This document shows positions 1 through 8,685 of a stretch of DNA of 48,798 bases, one piece after another. The DNA lies in NCBI RefSeq assembly GCF_001591605.1, contig NZ_BCVF01000033.1, positions 1 through 48,798 on the forward strand. Direction: 5' to 3'. The translations under genes and the position numbers were made by a program. Position 1 is the first letter of the stretch. Every line of letters begins with the position of its first letter. This stretch comes from Bacillus badius NBRC 15713 (GTDB taxonomy: Bacteria > Bacillota > Bacilli > Bacillales > Domibacillaceae). Below the pieces are notes generated by a model, which saw only the letters and a list, made by a program, of their open reading frames with translations, ran no database searches and had not been told where the DNA came from.

Positions 1-5
1 TCTGG

Positions 6-33
6 CCTGTCTCCAACTGGAGGCAGGTTTTTT
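6..33 (+). terminator. Intrinsic terminator of an upstream gene
   Basis: A 9-bp stem (6-14 with 19-27, one G-U pair) closes a 4-nt loop and is followed by six T residues at 28-33. It presumably ends a plus-strand gene lying before the window. Confidence 0.8.
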
Positions 34-52
34 GTTGTAAAAAAGAGGGATT

Positions 53-78
53 GTTTAATTCAGATTTCCTTAGGGTAT
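53..78 (+). promoter_or_regulatory. Sigma-B promoter of katE
   Basis: GTTTAA at 53-58 and GGGTAT at 73-78 are separated by 14 bp, an exact match to the Bacillus sigma-B consensus (GTTTAA, 12-15 bp, GGGTAT). The only downstream gene is the large catalase at 198, and B. subtilis katE is a known sigma-B general stress gene. The predicted leader is about 110 nt. Confidence 0.8.
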
Positions 79-197
79 AGCGAAAACGAGATCACCTTGG
101 CAGCTGGGCGGATACATAAAACCAAAACAAGCGGAAGGATTTTCACTGTATAAAGAATAGCCTTGGGTTTTTGCAAAAAGATCAGGAGGGATAAGCG

Positions 198-2267
198 ATG
201 AAAAAAGAGGGTCATTCAAACAACGCAAAGGATGAACAGCTTGAACAGTTTCGCGTAGATCATAAAGGAAAGAAGATGACGACCACTCAAGGACTGCGTG
301 TATCGGATGATGAGCATTCTTTGAAGGCTGGCGGCCGTGGACCGACGTTAATGGAGGATTTTCAGTTTCGGGAGAAGATGACGCACTTTGATCATGAGCG
401 CATTCCGGAAAGAATTGTTCATGCCCGCGGCTTTGGAGCGCATGGTTATTTTCAGGTGTATGAGCCGATGGCAGAGTATACGAAGGCGAAATTTTTGCAG
501 GACCCTTCGGTTAAAACCCCTGTGTTTGTCCGGTTTTCTACAGTGGCGGGATCACGCGGTTCGGCTGATTCTGTCCGCGATGTCAGAGGGTTTGCCGCCA
601 AATTTTATACTGAGGAAGGCAACTATGATCTCGTTGGCAACAACATACCGGTCTTCTTCATTCAAGATGCGATTAAATTTCCAGACTTGGTGCATTCCTT
701 CAAACCGGAGCCGCACAATGAAATCCCGCAGGCTTCCACCGCTCACGACACATTTTGGGATTTCGTTGCCAACAATACAGAATCTGCTCATATGGTGATG
801 TGGGCGATGTCTGACCGGGCGATTCCGCGAAGCTACCGCATGATGGAAGGCTTCGGTGTGCATACGTTCCGTTTCGTCAATGAGCAGGGGAAGGCCCGTT
901 TTGTGAAGTTTCATTGGAAACCGGTGCTTGGCGTACATTCGTTTGTTTGGGATGAAGCGCAAAAGCTGGCTGGCCGTGATCCCGATTTTCATCGCCGCGA
1001 TTTATGGGAAGCGATCGAAATGGGAGATTATCCGGAGTTTGAGCTGGGTGTGCAAATGATCGAGGAAGAAGATGAACATACATTTGATTTTGATATTTTA
1101 GACCCGACAAAGCTGTGGCCGGAAGAGATAGTACCGGTTAAAATGATTGGGAAAATGACGTTAAACCGCAACCAGGATAATGTTTTTGCCGAAACCGAGC
1201 AGGCCGCCTTTCACCCGGGCCATGTAGTGCCCGGAATTGACTTTTCCAATGATCCGCTTCTGCAAGGACGATTATTCTCTTATACAGACACTCAGCTGAT
1301 CCGTCTAGGAGGACCAAACTTCCATCAAATCCCGATTAACCGTCCTGTCGCCCCTGTGCATAATAACCAGCGCGATGGTTATCATCAAATGGCTATTGAT
1401 AAAGGGCAGGTCAGCTATCATAAGAACTCCTTGCAGCAGAATGATCCGCATCCTGCCGCTGAAGCAGAAGGCGGATACGTTCATTATCAGGAAAAAGTGG
1501 AAGGCAGGAAAGTTCGCCAGCGCAGCGACAGCTTTAACGATCATTATTCACAGGCTCAGCTGTTCTGGAACAGCATGACGGATGTGGAGAAGCAGCATAT
1601 CATTGAAGCTTTTCATTTCGAGGTGGGCAAAGTGAAGAGTAAAGATGTGAGACAGCAAGTTGTCGATGTTTTTGCCAATGTGGACGAGGAACTGGCCGCA
1701 GCCATTGCTGCAGGCGTCGGAGTAAAGGCGCCTTCAGGAGTCTCCGCGTCAAAGGCAGGGCTCGCTTCCCCGGCGTTGAGCCAAGAACAAAATAAGAAAA
1801 AGAGCGCAGCTACCCGCAAAGTGGCGATCCTTTTGACAGAGGGGTACGATGCCTTAACGGTCACTCCGATGCTAGAGGCCTTGGAAAAAGCCGGCGCTCA
1901 CCCGGAAATAGTCAGCAGCCATGTCGGTGCTGTCAAGAGCGCAGACGGGCAAGAAGCAGAAGCAGTACACTCCTTCCTGACAAGTGACCCGGTCATATTT
2001 GATGCGGTATACGTAGCGGGCGGCAAGGAGAGTGTGGCCCAGCTGAAAGCCGGCCAAAAAGCGGCGGAATTTATTAAGGACGCCTTTAAGCATTTTAAAA
2101 CAATCGGCGCCGCAACAGAAGGTGCTGAGATTCTTGCGGAAGCCGGCATCCCGGCCGGCACAGAGCCGGGTGTTACTGTTGCCCGCCAGCTGGAAGACGT
2201 GCAGGCATCCAGTGAATCATTTATTAGCGCATTGGCCGAGCATCGGCACTGGTCTCGGCAAGTGTAA
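198..2267 (+). CDS. katE: Large-subunit (clade II) heme catalase KatE
   Basis: Cytoplasmic catalase that dismutates hydrogen peroxide to water and oxygen. At 689 aa it is the long HPII-like form: a catalase core (about residues 25-510) plus a C-terminal DJ-1/PfpI-like flavodoxin domain (about 540-685) joined by an Ala/Ser-rich linker. The distal catalytic His75 lies in VHARGFGAHG, the catalytic Asn148 in DLVGNNIP, and the proximal heme-ligand Tyr362 in the RLFSY motif with Arg358. The ATG at 198 is preceded by AGGAGGG at 7-nt spacing. A sigma-B promoter lies upstream, so expression in general stress or stationary phase is expected, as for B. subtilis katE. The gene is monocistronic and ends at a shared terminator facing pepT. 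Product identity is very secure. Confidence 0.96.
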   Translation: MKKEGHSNNAKDEQLEQFRVDHKGKKMTTTQGLRVSDDEHSLKAGGRGPTLMEDFQFREKMTHFDHERIPERIVHARGFGAHGYFQVYEPMAEYTKAKFLQDPSVKTPVFVRFSTVAGSRGSADSVRDVRGFAAKFYTEEGNYDLVGNNIPVFFIQDAIKFPDLVHSFKPEPHNEIPQASTAHDTFWDFVANNTESAHMVMWAMSDRAIPRSYRMMEGFGVHTFRFVNEQGKARFVKFHWKPVLGVHSFVWDEAQKLAGRDPDFHRRDLWEAIEMGDYPEFELGVQMIEEEDEHTFDFDILDPTKLWPEEIVPVKMIGKMTLNRNQDNVFAETEQAAFHPGHVVPGIDFSNDPLLQGRLFSYTDTQLIRLGGPNFHQIPINRPVAPVHNNQRDGYHQMAIDKGQVSYHKNSLQQNDPHPAAEAEGGYVHYQEKVEGRKVRQRSDSFNDHYSQAQLFWNSMTDVEKQHIIEAFHFEVGKVKSKDVRQQVVDVFANVDEELAAAIAAGVGVKAPSGVSASKAGLASPALSQEQNKKKSAATRKVAILLTEGYDALTVTPMLEALEKAGAHPEIVSSHVGAVKSADGQEAEAVHSFLTSDPVIFDAVYVAGGKESVAQLKAGQKAAEFIKDAFKHFKTIGAATEGAEILAEAGIPAGTEPGVTVARQLEDVQASSESFISALAEHRHWSRQV

Positions 2268-2285
2268 AAAGAAATCAAACCGGAG

Positions 2286-2353
2286 GCTGTATCATCAGTC
2301 TCTAAAATAAAAACAGGCGGAGAAAAATAGTTCATTTTTCTCCGCCTGTTTTT
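2286..2353. repeat. Bidirectional terminator, copy 1 of a dispersed hairpin repeat
   Basis: A perfect 19-bp stem (2309-2327 with 2335-2353) closes a 7-nt loop. It has A-rich and T-rich ends, so it can terminate both katE (plus) and pepT (minus). The unit from GGCTGT at 2286 through the stem recurs at 32696-32764 with compensatory changes in the stem. Confidence 0.85.
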
Positions 2354-2361
2354 GAGGTGTC

Positions 2362-3594
2362 TTACGCTTTTTCCTCAAATAGCTTGGCGATCTCGACAAT
2401 CACCTGGACGGCTTTTTCCATATTATCAACAGATACATATTCAAAGCGGCCATGGAAATTCTCCCCGCCTGTAAAAATATTCGGTGTCGGCAGGCCCATA
2501 TAGGAAAGCTGTGATCCGTCCGTCCCGCCGCGAATCGGTTCAACGATCGGCGTGATGCCTAGGCTTGTCATCGCTTCATGAGCAATGTCCACCACTTCCC
2601 GGACAGGTTCGATTTTTTCTTTCATGTTGTAATATTGATCGTTCAGCTCAAGGGAGACTCGCTCCGCTCCATATTTCTCTTGCAAGTTTTTGACAGCTTG
2701 CGTGAAAAATTCTTTGCGTTCCTGAAATTTCTCTTTGTCATGGTCGCGGATGATGTAATGCATTTCTGTTGTTTCTACGTCTCCCTCAATGGCAAGGAGG
2801 TGGTAGAAGCCCTCATATCCTTCTGTATACTCCGGAGCTTCACCGGCAGGGAGCTGATGCTGGAACTCCATCGCAATTTTCGCAGAGTGGATCATCTTTC
2901 CTTTTGCCGACCCGGGGTGTACGTTTTTTCCGCGAATAGTAAGTTGTGCGCCTGCTGCGTTAAAGCTTTCATACTGCAGTTCGCCGAGCGGCCCTCCGTC
3001 CACTGTATAAGCAAACTTGGCGTTAAAAGCGGCAACGTCAAATTTGTGCGGCCCTTTGCCGATTTCTTCATCGGGCGTAAAAGCGACGCGGATTTTTCCA
3101 TGCTTGATTTCAGGATGCCGCAGGAGATAGTGCATGGCAGTCATAATTTCCGCGACGCCTGCTTTATTGTCTGCGCCGAGCAGCGTGGTGCCGTCTGTGG
3201 TGATTAACGTGTGGTTCTTATATTGAGCAAGCTCAGGAAAGTCGTTTGGCGACAAAACAACCGATAGCGCTTCATTGAGAACAATATCGGAGCCGTCGTA
3301 ATTTTCAATAATTTGCGGCTGGACATTCTTTCCGGTGAAGTCGGTGGCCGTATCAACATGGGCCAAAAAGCCAATAACTGGCACATCCTTTGTTGTATTT
3401 GCAGGCAGGGTGGCCATTAAATAGCCATTTTCGTCCAAATGAATGTCCTGCATACCGATTGCCTTCAGCTCTTCCTCCAGCATGCGCAGCAGCGTCCACT
3501 GTCCCGGAGTTGAAGGGGTTGTTTCGCTGCTTTCGTCTGACTGTGTATCAACCTTGACATAAGAGGTAAACCTGTCAATGATTTCTTTTTTCAT
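2362..3594 (-). CDS. pepT: Peptidase T (tripeptide aminopeptidase)
   Basis: M20-family di-zinc aminopeptidase that removes N-terminal residues from tripeptides in the cytoplasm. The 410-aa length is normal for PepT. Zinc ligands are visible: His79 in AHVD with catalytic Asp81, Asp142 in LLGADNKAG, and the Glu176-Glu177 pair in [11 protein letters not shown]-terminal [12 protein letters not shown] segment is typical of PepT. The ATG at 3594 has AAGGAG about 10 nt upstream on the minus strand. The gene is monocistronic and converges on katE. Identification is secure. Confidence 0.95.
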   Translation of the reverse strand: MKKEIIDRFTSYVKVDTQSDESSETTPSTPGQWTLLRMLEEELKAIGMQDIHLDENGYLMATLPANTTKDVPVIGFLAHVDTATDFTGKNVQPQIIENYDGSDIVLNEALSVVLSPNDFPELAQYKNHTLITTDGTTLLGADNKAGVAEIMTAMHYLLRHPEIKHGKIRVAFTPDEEIGKGPHKFDVAAFNAKFAYTVDGGPLGELQYESFNAAGAQLTIRGKNVHPGSAKGKMIHSAKIAMEFQHQLPAGEAPEYTEGYEGFYHLLAIEGDVETTEMHYIIRDHDKEKFQERKEFFTQAVKNLQEKYGAERVSLELNDQYYNMKEKIEPVREVVDIAHEAMTSLGITPIVEPIRGGTDGSQLSYMGLPTPNIFTGGENFHGRFEYVSVDNMEKAVQVIVEIAKLFEEKA

Positions 3595-3764
3595 TCAAAC
3601 ACAGCTCCTTTTTGTTATGTATGTAGTTGATTGTAACATAAGCATCAGTAAGAATTAGCCAAAAAAATTCACAGCCGCATGAATTCCTCATGCGGACAGG
3701 ATTACAGGGCAGAAACGGCGAAGAGAAGACTAGTATGAGAGAGGGCAGTTGTCCATATAGATAA

Positions 3765-3837
3765 GATAAGTGCCGCTGCTTGACAGGAAGGAATGATCCG
3801 GGACAACAGGCACGTTGATAAGATGGCTGCCGCTGCT
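3765..3837. repeat. Short direct repeats upstream of the SIR2 gene
   Basis: GATAAG followed by TGCCGCTGCT occurs at 3765-3780 and again at 3817-3837, with 5 extra bases between the halves in the second copy. TGGCTGCCGCTG at 3824-3835 reappears at 5727-5738 on the far side of the SIR2 gene. GTTGTCC (3748-3754) and GGACAAC (3801-3807) form an inverted pair. An 8-bp hairpin without a T tract lies at 3675-3695. Function is unknown; operator or insertion scar are both possible. Confidence 0.4.
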
Positions 3838-3854
3838 GGGAAAGGGGTTATGAA

Positions 3855-5615
3855 ATGGACGAGAAGCTGCTATCATTAGCGTTTTCAGTAGAAGCCAATA
3901 AGGGAGTGTATGCCCTGCTTTTAGGGTCCGGCATTTCTTATGCGGCCGGCATACCGACCGGCCGCGGCATTTTGCGGGAGCTCTGCCGGCGGATTATGTA
4001 TATTAATGGAGCAGATGAGAGCGATCCGGTCGCCTGGTATGAGAAGCGGTATGGAAAAGCCCCGCTCTATAACCAGGTGATTGAATTGCTGGCAAAAACA
4101 TCCTCTGAGCGCAATGGATTGCTGAAAGAGTTTTTTGAGCCGACGCTGGAGGAGGTCGAACAAAAGCAGAAGGTGCCGACAGATGCTCATTATGCGATTG
4201 CCAAGCTGGTGCAGCGCGGGTATCTTAAAGTGATCGTGACGACAAATTTTGACCGCCTTCTTGAGCATGCTCTTGATGAGCATAATATACAATATCAGAC
4301 GCTTTACCATGATACCGATATTGAAGGGATGAAGCCGCTCGCTCATGCAGAGTGTACAGTGCTGAAAGTAAATGGGGATTATCGCGATACCCGCTTTAAG
4401 AATGTCACAGATGAGCTGGATAACTATACAGTTCCGCTCGCCCAGCTGTTGCGGCGGGTATTTGATGAATACGGCATTATCGTATCCGGCTGGTCGGCAG
4501 AGTGGGACACGGCGCTCCGTGAGCTGATCAGATCGGTGAAAGGCCGCCGTTATTCATGGTATTGGCACGCTTTTTCGGAAAAACTCACCCCGCATGCGGA
4601 TGAGCTCATTAGCTTTCGCGATGCTAGCAAGATTGTTGATCCGAAAGGGGCCGATCACTTTTTCACCGAGTTGTATGAAAATGTTACTCATATCGCGGCC
4701 ATAAAAAAGATAAGCCCGGAAAACATTCAAGTGAAAACAAAGCGGGTAAAGCGCTATATACAAGACAGGCGGGAAATTGAGTTAAGGGAGATGCTGACAG
4801 AACAGACGAGAAAGGTGTCCGCTTTTTTGTTTGGACAACACTATACGGCAGAAGAGGCATCTGCTGAAGAGCTGTCGGTCCGTGTCCAAATGATCGCAGA
4901 AAAAACAAAAACGCTTGCTATGTTCGCGGCGATTGTCGCTTATTATGCAAGAACACCCGATCAGATAGAACTGTTAATCCAGACAGCTGAACGCCTTACC
5001 GGGTCGCGGCATCATCACGGGGACCCATTTTTGTTAGCTGAACAGGAGATTCCTCTCCAAGCTGTCTTTTACAGCATCGGCATCAGCGCCGTGATGAAAA
5101 AGAATTATCAATTGCTGAACAAGCTGTTTACATTGCCTAAGGTGCAAGACCCTCACCGCCACCATCTTTCTTTTCTGGCCAGCACTTCCATGCTGAGCGA
5201 CTTGGAGGGATTGTTCAGGAAAATGGCAGGCGGAAAAGCAGGCTTAACGCCAGCGTCCACACTGTTTACTTATCCGTATTTACAGCACTTGTTCATTGAA
5301 GCCAGGCTGGCGTTTGATGAACAAGAGTTCGAGCAGCACTTTGACCAGTTTGAGCTGCTACGTGCCGTTAAATGCCGCTATGAAGAAGAGACTGGGAGCG
5401 TTGCCGGACAATTCGGCTGCAAAGCAAACAACGAGTATTTGATCCGTTTTTTGAACGAAGGGGCAGAAACCGAAGACTGGCCGGTTCTGGCTATTTGTGA
5501 CGGACGTCGTGAGAAATTTCTTGAGGGGCTCAGGAAGTTAGCGGCAGACCTGAATAAAAAAGACGGATTCAGCGGCAAAGAGCTTCTTAACGCCTCTAAA
5601 AAATTCCGCCGGTAG
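3855..5615 (+). CDS. SIR2-like domain protein, possible NADase/defence protein
   Basis: A 586-aa protein with an N-terminal Rossmann-type SIR2-like (SIR2_2) domain over about residues 15-235. Visible motifs are GSGIS (24-28), TTNFD (129-133, Asn131 being the usual catalytic Asn), NGD (173-175) and SGWSAEWD (211-218). The sirtuin/SIR2 catalytic His-Gly position appears as Asn173-Gly174. The remaining 350 residues are helix-rich and I do not recognise them. No signal peptide or membrane segment is evident. SIR2-like domains in bacterial defence proteins (ThsA, DSR, SIR2-APAZ) deplete NAD+; that this protein does so is inference only, and its neighbours are housekeeping genes. It is a single gene with its own RBS (AAAGGGG) and terminator, flanked by a 12-bp direct repeat. 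Confidence 0.75.
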   Translation: MDEKLLSLAFSVEANKGVYALLLGSGISYAAGIPTGRGILRELCRRIMYINGADESDPVAWYEKRYGKAPLYNQVIELLAKTSSERNGLLKEFFEPTLEEVEQKQKVPTDAHYAIAKLVQRGYLKVIVTTNFDRLLEHALDEHNIQYQTLYHDTDIEGMKPLAHAECTVLKVNGDYRDTRFKNVTDELDNYTVPLAQLLRRVFDEYGIIVSGWSAEWDTALRELIRSVKGRRYSWYWHAFSEKLTPHADELISFRDASKIVDPKGADHFFTELYENVTHIAAIKKISPENIQVKTKRVKRYIQDRREIELREMLTEQTRKVSAFLFGQHYTAEEASAEELSVRVQMIAEKTKTLAMFAAIVAYYARTPDQIELLIQTAERLTGSRHHHGDPFLLAEQEIPLQAVFYSIGISAVMKKNYQLLNKLFTLPKVQDPHRHHLSFLASTSMLSDLEGLFRKMAGGKAGLTPASTLFTYPYLQHLFIEARLAFDEQEFEQHFDQFELLRAVKCRYEEETGSVAGQFGCKANNEYLIRFLNEGAETEDWPVLAICDGRREKFLEGLRKLAADLNKKDGFSGKELLNASKKFRR

Positions 5616-5642
5616 GAACCTGTAGATCAGGTTCTTTTTTTT
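5616..5642 (+). terminator. Terminator of the SIR2-like gene
   Basis: A 7-bp GAACCTG/CAGGTTC stem with a 5-nt loop is followed by eight T residues. It starts directly after the stop codon. Confidence 0.85.
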
Positions 5643-5726
5643 CAAGACTTTAGATCGGCAAATAAAAGTCTATGATTCTGGCGTTCATTGACCGCACATG
5701 TTTTGCCATATAAAGAAAAGATGATC

Positions 5727-5738
5727 TGGCTGCCGCTG
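5727..5738. repeat. Downstream copy of the 12-bp repeat flanking the SIR2 gene
   Basis: TGGCTGCCGCTG, identical to 3824-3835 and in the same orientation. The two copies bracket the SIR2-like gene about 1.9 kb apart. Confidence 0.4.
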
Positions 5739-5771
5739 GCACTCGTTTCAAACGCAGCACGATATAAGCGA

Positions 5772-6257
5772 TTAAAACGTTTCGTCGCTAATTTTTGTTA
5801 TTTGGTCTTCCCAGTCGCGCATGATTTTCAGTCCGTCCTCATTGGCGAGGGTTAATTGTCCTTGTTTTTCAACAATGTCGGAGGTTTCATCATCGTAAAT
5901 TTTCAGCTTCATCGTGTAGTTGTAACGAACGGTTCCATCTTCGTTTTCTGCTTCCTTTTTAAGCTTTACACTTTGCAATTTAATGCTTCTGTTCATCTTC
6001 TTGGCCATATCGGGAGTAAGGCTGAATGTGCGGTTCGCCAGTTGTCTTTCAAACTCTTCTTTTGAAAGGTAACGCTTCACCTTCTCCCCTATTTCTTCTC
6101 CGGTCGGGATGTTAGCAGGGTCCTCTACAGTATATTGCTCCGCTTTGTACTCCTTTACAAACCTGGCAGCCTCGCCTTCTGACACCGCATTCTTGCCGCA
6201 AGCGGCGGTGCCGATCAGCACACAAACGACTACTAAGCATCCAAGTATCTTCTTCAC
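5772..6257 (-). CDS. Predicted small lipoprotein
   Basis: A 161-aa protein with a lipoprotein signal peptide: Lys-Lys, a hydrophobic stretch, then Cys20 in a somewhat atypical lipobox (TAAC, Thr at -3 instead of Leu/Val). The mature part is charged and probably has a soluble beta-rich domain; I do not recognise a family. It should be anchored to the outer face of the membrane. The start is GTG, preceded by AAGGAG on the minus strand. It is monocistronic. Function is unknown. Confidence 0.75.
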   Translation of the reverse strand: MKKILGCLVVVCVLIGTAACGKNAVSEGEAARFVKEYKAEQYTVEDPANIPTGEEIGEKVKRYLSKEEFERQLANRTFSLTPDMAKKMNRSIKLQSVKLKKEAENEDGTVRYNYTMKLKIYDDETSDIVEKQGQLTLANEDGLKIMRDWEDQITKISDETF

Positions 6258-6439
6258 CGTGCTTTCTCTCCTTTCTTCTACGACTAGACTTACGGAGACG
6301 GTGAACGAAAAGTTTCAATTATCTTACAATTAATCTCTGGAAAGGAATTCAGTTCATAAAAATAAGGCCCGCCTATTAAATTTTCAGAAAAAATCATGCA
6401 TAATAAAAATGATCGAAAATTGAAAAAGGGGCTGACTTT

Positions 6440-7123
6440 GTGAAACATATTTATACCGGCAAGACGAAAGATGTATACGAGCGGGAAGATGGCAATTATT
6501 TGTTGAAATTTAAGGATGATGTCACCGGTGAAAACGGTGTATTCGATCCGGGAGCGAATACAGTTGGCTTGACGATGGAAGGTGCCGGCAGGGCTGGTCT
6601 TCGCTTAACCAAGCATTTTTTTGAGGTTTTAAAAGAAAAAGAGATTCCTACCCACTACATTGATGCGGATATCGAGGCAGCGACGATGACCGTTCAGCCG
6701 GCTGCTGTTTTCGGCAACGGGCTTGAGGTGATTTGCCGCTACCGGGCAGTGGGAAGCTTTCTGCGCCGCTACGGCCTGTATGCGCAAGAAGGCCAGCCGC
6801 TTGATGCGTTTGTGGAAGTGACCTTGAAGGATGACGAGCGCCAAGATCCGCCCATTTCTGAAGACGCGCTTGCCATGCTTGATATCCTTTCCCACGAAGA
6901 ATATAAAGAGTTGAAAGGACTAACTAGAAAGATTGCCAATACGGTAAAGGACGAGCTTGCCAAGAAGGACATTGATTTATATGATATCAAGTTCGAATTC
7001 GGCCGCGGCAAAGACGGACAAATTTTGTTGATTGACGAAATTTCAGGCGGCAATATGCGCGCCTATAAACAAGGTGAATACATAGAACCGCTTCAGCTGG
7101 AGAAAATCATGCTGGAAATGTAA
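6440..7123 (+). CDS. purC: Divergent stand-alone SAICAR synthetase (PurC) paralogue
   Basis: A 227-aa protein of the SAICAR synthetase fold, which normally ligates aspartate to CAIR in purine synthesis. Family features are YTGKTKDVY at the N-terminus, RYRAVGSFLRR (100-110) and DIKFEFG (182-188). The segment that is DEIS-PD-x-x-R-x-W-D in typical PurC reads DEISGGNMRAYK (199-210), and the usual GKGxxN stretch near residue 45 is also replaced. Bacillus purC normally sits inside the pur operon; this copy is alone, with no pur genes around it. The start is GTG with AAGGGG upstream. It may be the only PurC or a paralogue with altered substrate. Fold assignment is secure, exact reaction uncertain. 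Confidence 0.8.
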   Translation: MKHIYTGKTKDVYEREDGNYLLKFKDDVTGENGVFDPGANTVGLTMEGAGRAGLRLTKHFFEVLKEKEIPTHYIDADIEAATMTVQPAAVFGNGLEVICRYRAVGSFLRRYGLYAQEGQPLDAFVEVTLKDDERQDPPISEDALAMLDILSHEEYKELKGLTRKIANTVKDELAKKDIDLYDIKFEFGRGKDGQILLIDEISGGNMRAYKQGEYIEPLQLEKIMLEM

Positions 7124-7132
7124 GCATCCATT

Positions 7133-7172
7133 GACCCTAAAGCCTGCAGCACCGGTTTTGGGGTTGTTTTTT
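7133..7172 (+). terminator. Terminator after the purC-like gene
   Basis: A 12-bp stem (7133-7144 with 7154-7165) containing three G-U pairs is followed by T residues at 7167-7172. From here to 7410 I see no convincing promoter for the Ter cluster; TATGAT at 7325-7330 lacks a good -35. Confidence 0.6.
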
Positions 7173-7410
7173 ATGTAGGCTTTTTTGAGTGAATGAGGAA
7201 GAAATCAATAGGAAATAATCACAGAGTCTTTATTTTGAAAAAGCCTCGTTTTCAACACGCTATTCTTAATAAATTCAGCTTGTGAAATTGAGTGAAAATT
7301 AGCGAAATTGCTTATCTTTTGTAGTATGATAGTAGGTGTAGTAAAATGGAAAAAGAAAGCCATTTAGGCAGGAGTGCAGGTCTCTTGCTAACTTTGAAGG
7401 AGTGATTCAT

Positions 7411-8013
7411 TTGGCTATTGTCCTCCAGAAAGGGCAGAGAATTGATTTAACAAAAGGCAACCCGGGACTTGAGAAAATTATGGTCGGCCTTGGCTGGGAC
7501 CCGATTCAGAAGAAATCTGGCGGTCTGCTTGGCATGTTCGGCGGGGGCGGCAGCTCAAACTTTGATATTGATGCTTCAGTGATTATGCTTCAAGATGACA
7601 AGTTTGTCAGCAATGAACAGTTGATTTATTTCGGCAACCTGAAAAGCAGCTGCGGCAGCATTGTACATACAGGAGATAACTTGACAGGAGAAGGAGAAGG
7701 GGATGACGAGCAGATTCTTATCGATCTGAAGCGTGTGCCTTCTCATGTGACCAAGCTTGTTTTTGTGGTGAATATTTACGACTGTGTTTCGCGCAAGCAG
7801 GACTTTGGCATGGTGGAAAACGCTTTTATCCGTGTAGTCAATTCGGCCAATGGAGAAGAGCTGCTTAAATTCAACTTATCTGAAGACTATTCCGGTTCTA
7901 CAAGTTTGACAGTAGCAGAGATTTATCGTCACGGCTCTGATTGGAAGTTTGCTGCGGTCGGAACCGGCACACGCGATACCGGGCTTCGTGAAATGGTTCG
8001 TCGCTATACTTAA
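7411..8013 (+). CDS. yceC: TerD-family calcium-binding stress protein 1 (YceC-like)
   Basis: First of three TerD proteins in a Ter (tellurite/toxic-anion resistance) cluster. TerD domains are small beta-sandwiches that bind Ca2+ and are thought to form a membrane-associated metal-sensing complex. Visible are KGNPGL, DIDASV and the acidic [14 protein letters not shown] calcium-binding stretch. It differs from the next two by a Gly-rich insertion after the first strand (GGLLGMFGGGGSS) and a divergent C-terminus. I place the start at TTG 7411, 8 nt after AAGGAG, giving an N-terminus aligned with its paralogues; a GTG at 7402 overlaps that RBS and is unlikely. Gene order matches B. subtilis yceCDEF. 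Confidence 0.9.
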   Translation: MAIVLQKGQRIDLTKGNPGLEKIMVGLGWDPIQKKSGGLLGMFGGGGSSNFDIDASVIMLQDDKFVSNEQLIYFGNLKSSCGSIVHTGDNLTGEGEGDDEQILIDLKRVPSHVTKLVFVVNIYDCVSRKQDFGMVENAFIRVVNSANGEELLKFNLSEDYSGSTSLTVAEIYRHGSDWKFAAVGTGTRDTGLREMVRRYT

Positions 8014-8041
8014 CTAAAAAATTAGGAAAGAGGGAGTTCAT

Positions 8042-8620
8042 ATGGCAATTTCATTAAGCAAAGGGCAAAAAGTAGACTTAACAAAAGGCAATCCCGGATT
8101 AAAACACATTACTGTTGGTCTTGGCTGGGATACGAATAAGTATGACGGCGGCCATTCATTTGACCTGGATTCTTCCGTATTTCTTTTAACGGGCGCCGGC
8201 ACATGTGAAAGTGAGAAGGATTTCATTTTCTATAACAACTTGGAGGGCGGAAATGGTTCTGTTGTTCACTCAGGCGATAACTTAACGGGTGAAGGAGACG
8301 GCGATGATGAGCAGGTAAAAATTATGCTTGCTGATGTGCCTGCTTCCATCGAAAAAATCGCCTTCACGATCACGATTCATGACGCAGAGACACGCAACCA
8401 AAACTTTGGGCAAGTGTCCAACAGCTATGTGCGCATTGTGAATGCAGACAACAATGAAGAGTTGATCCGTTATGACCTTGGCGAGGACTTCTCTATTGAA
8501 ACAGCCATCGTTGTCGGAGAGCTTTACAGACATAACGGCGAATGGAAATTTAATGCGATCGGCAGCGGTTATCAAGGCGGGCTGGCATCGCTCGTGAAAG
8601 ACTACGGACTGCAAGTGTAA
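8042..8620 (+). CDS. yceD: TerD-family stress protein 2 (YceD-like)
   Basis: A 192-aa TerD protein beginning [10 protein letters not shown] and carrying [10 protein letters not shown] and the acidic [14 protein letters not shown] calcium-binding segment. About 28 nt separate it from the first TerD gene, with GAGGGAG before the ATG. It is more similar to the third TerD protein than to the first. Likely a cytoplasmic, membrane-associated partner of TerC, by analogy with the E. coli and Bacillus ter/yce systems. Confidence 0.93.
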   Translation: MAISLSKGQKVDLTKGNPGLKHITVGLGWDTNKYDGGHSFDLDSSVFLLTGAGTCESEKDFIFYNNLEGGNGSVVHSGDNLTGEGDGDDEQVKIMLADVPASIEKIAFTITIHDAETRNQNFGQVSNSYVRIVNADNNEELIRYDLGEDFSIETAIVVGELYRHNGEWKFNAIGSGYQGGLASLVKDYGLQV

Positions 8621-8685
8621 GAACGGCCTAGCCGTGCACATTGGAAAAGCTTTCGCTTTATCATTGAGTAAGGAGGAGTTTGACA

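Noticed and set aside
2578-3207. 209-codon frame on plus opposite pepT
   Set aside because: Antisense shadow of a secure gene; no RBS and no plausible protein features.
7309-7330. TTGCTT plus TATGAT as the Ter cluster promoter
   Set aside because: Spacing is only about 10 bp; no ECF (TGAAAC/CGTC) or sigma-B match was found either.
7402-7410. GTG 7402 as start of the first TerD gene
   Set aside because: It overlaps the Shine-Dalgarno; TTG 7411 has correct spacing and aligns with the paralogues.
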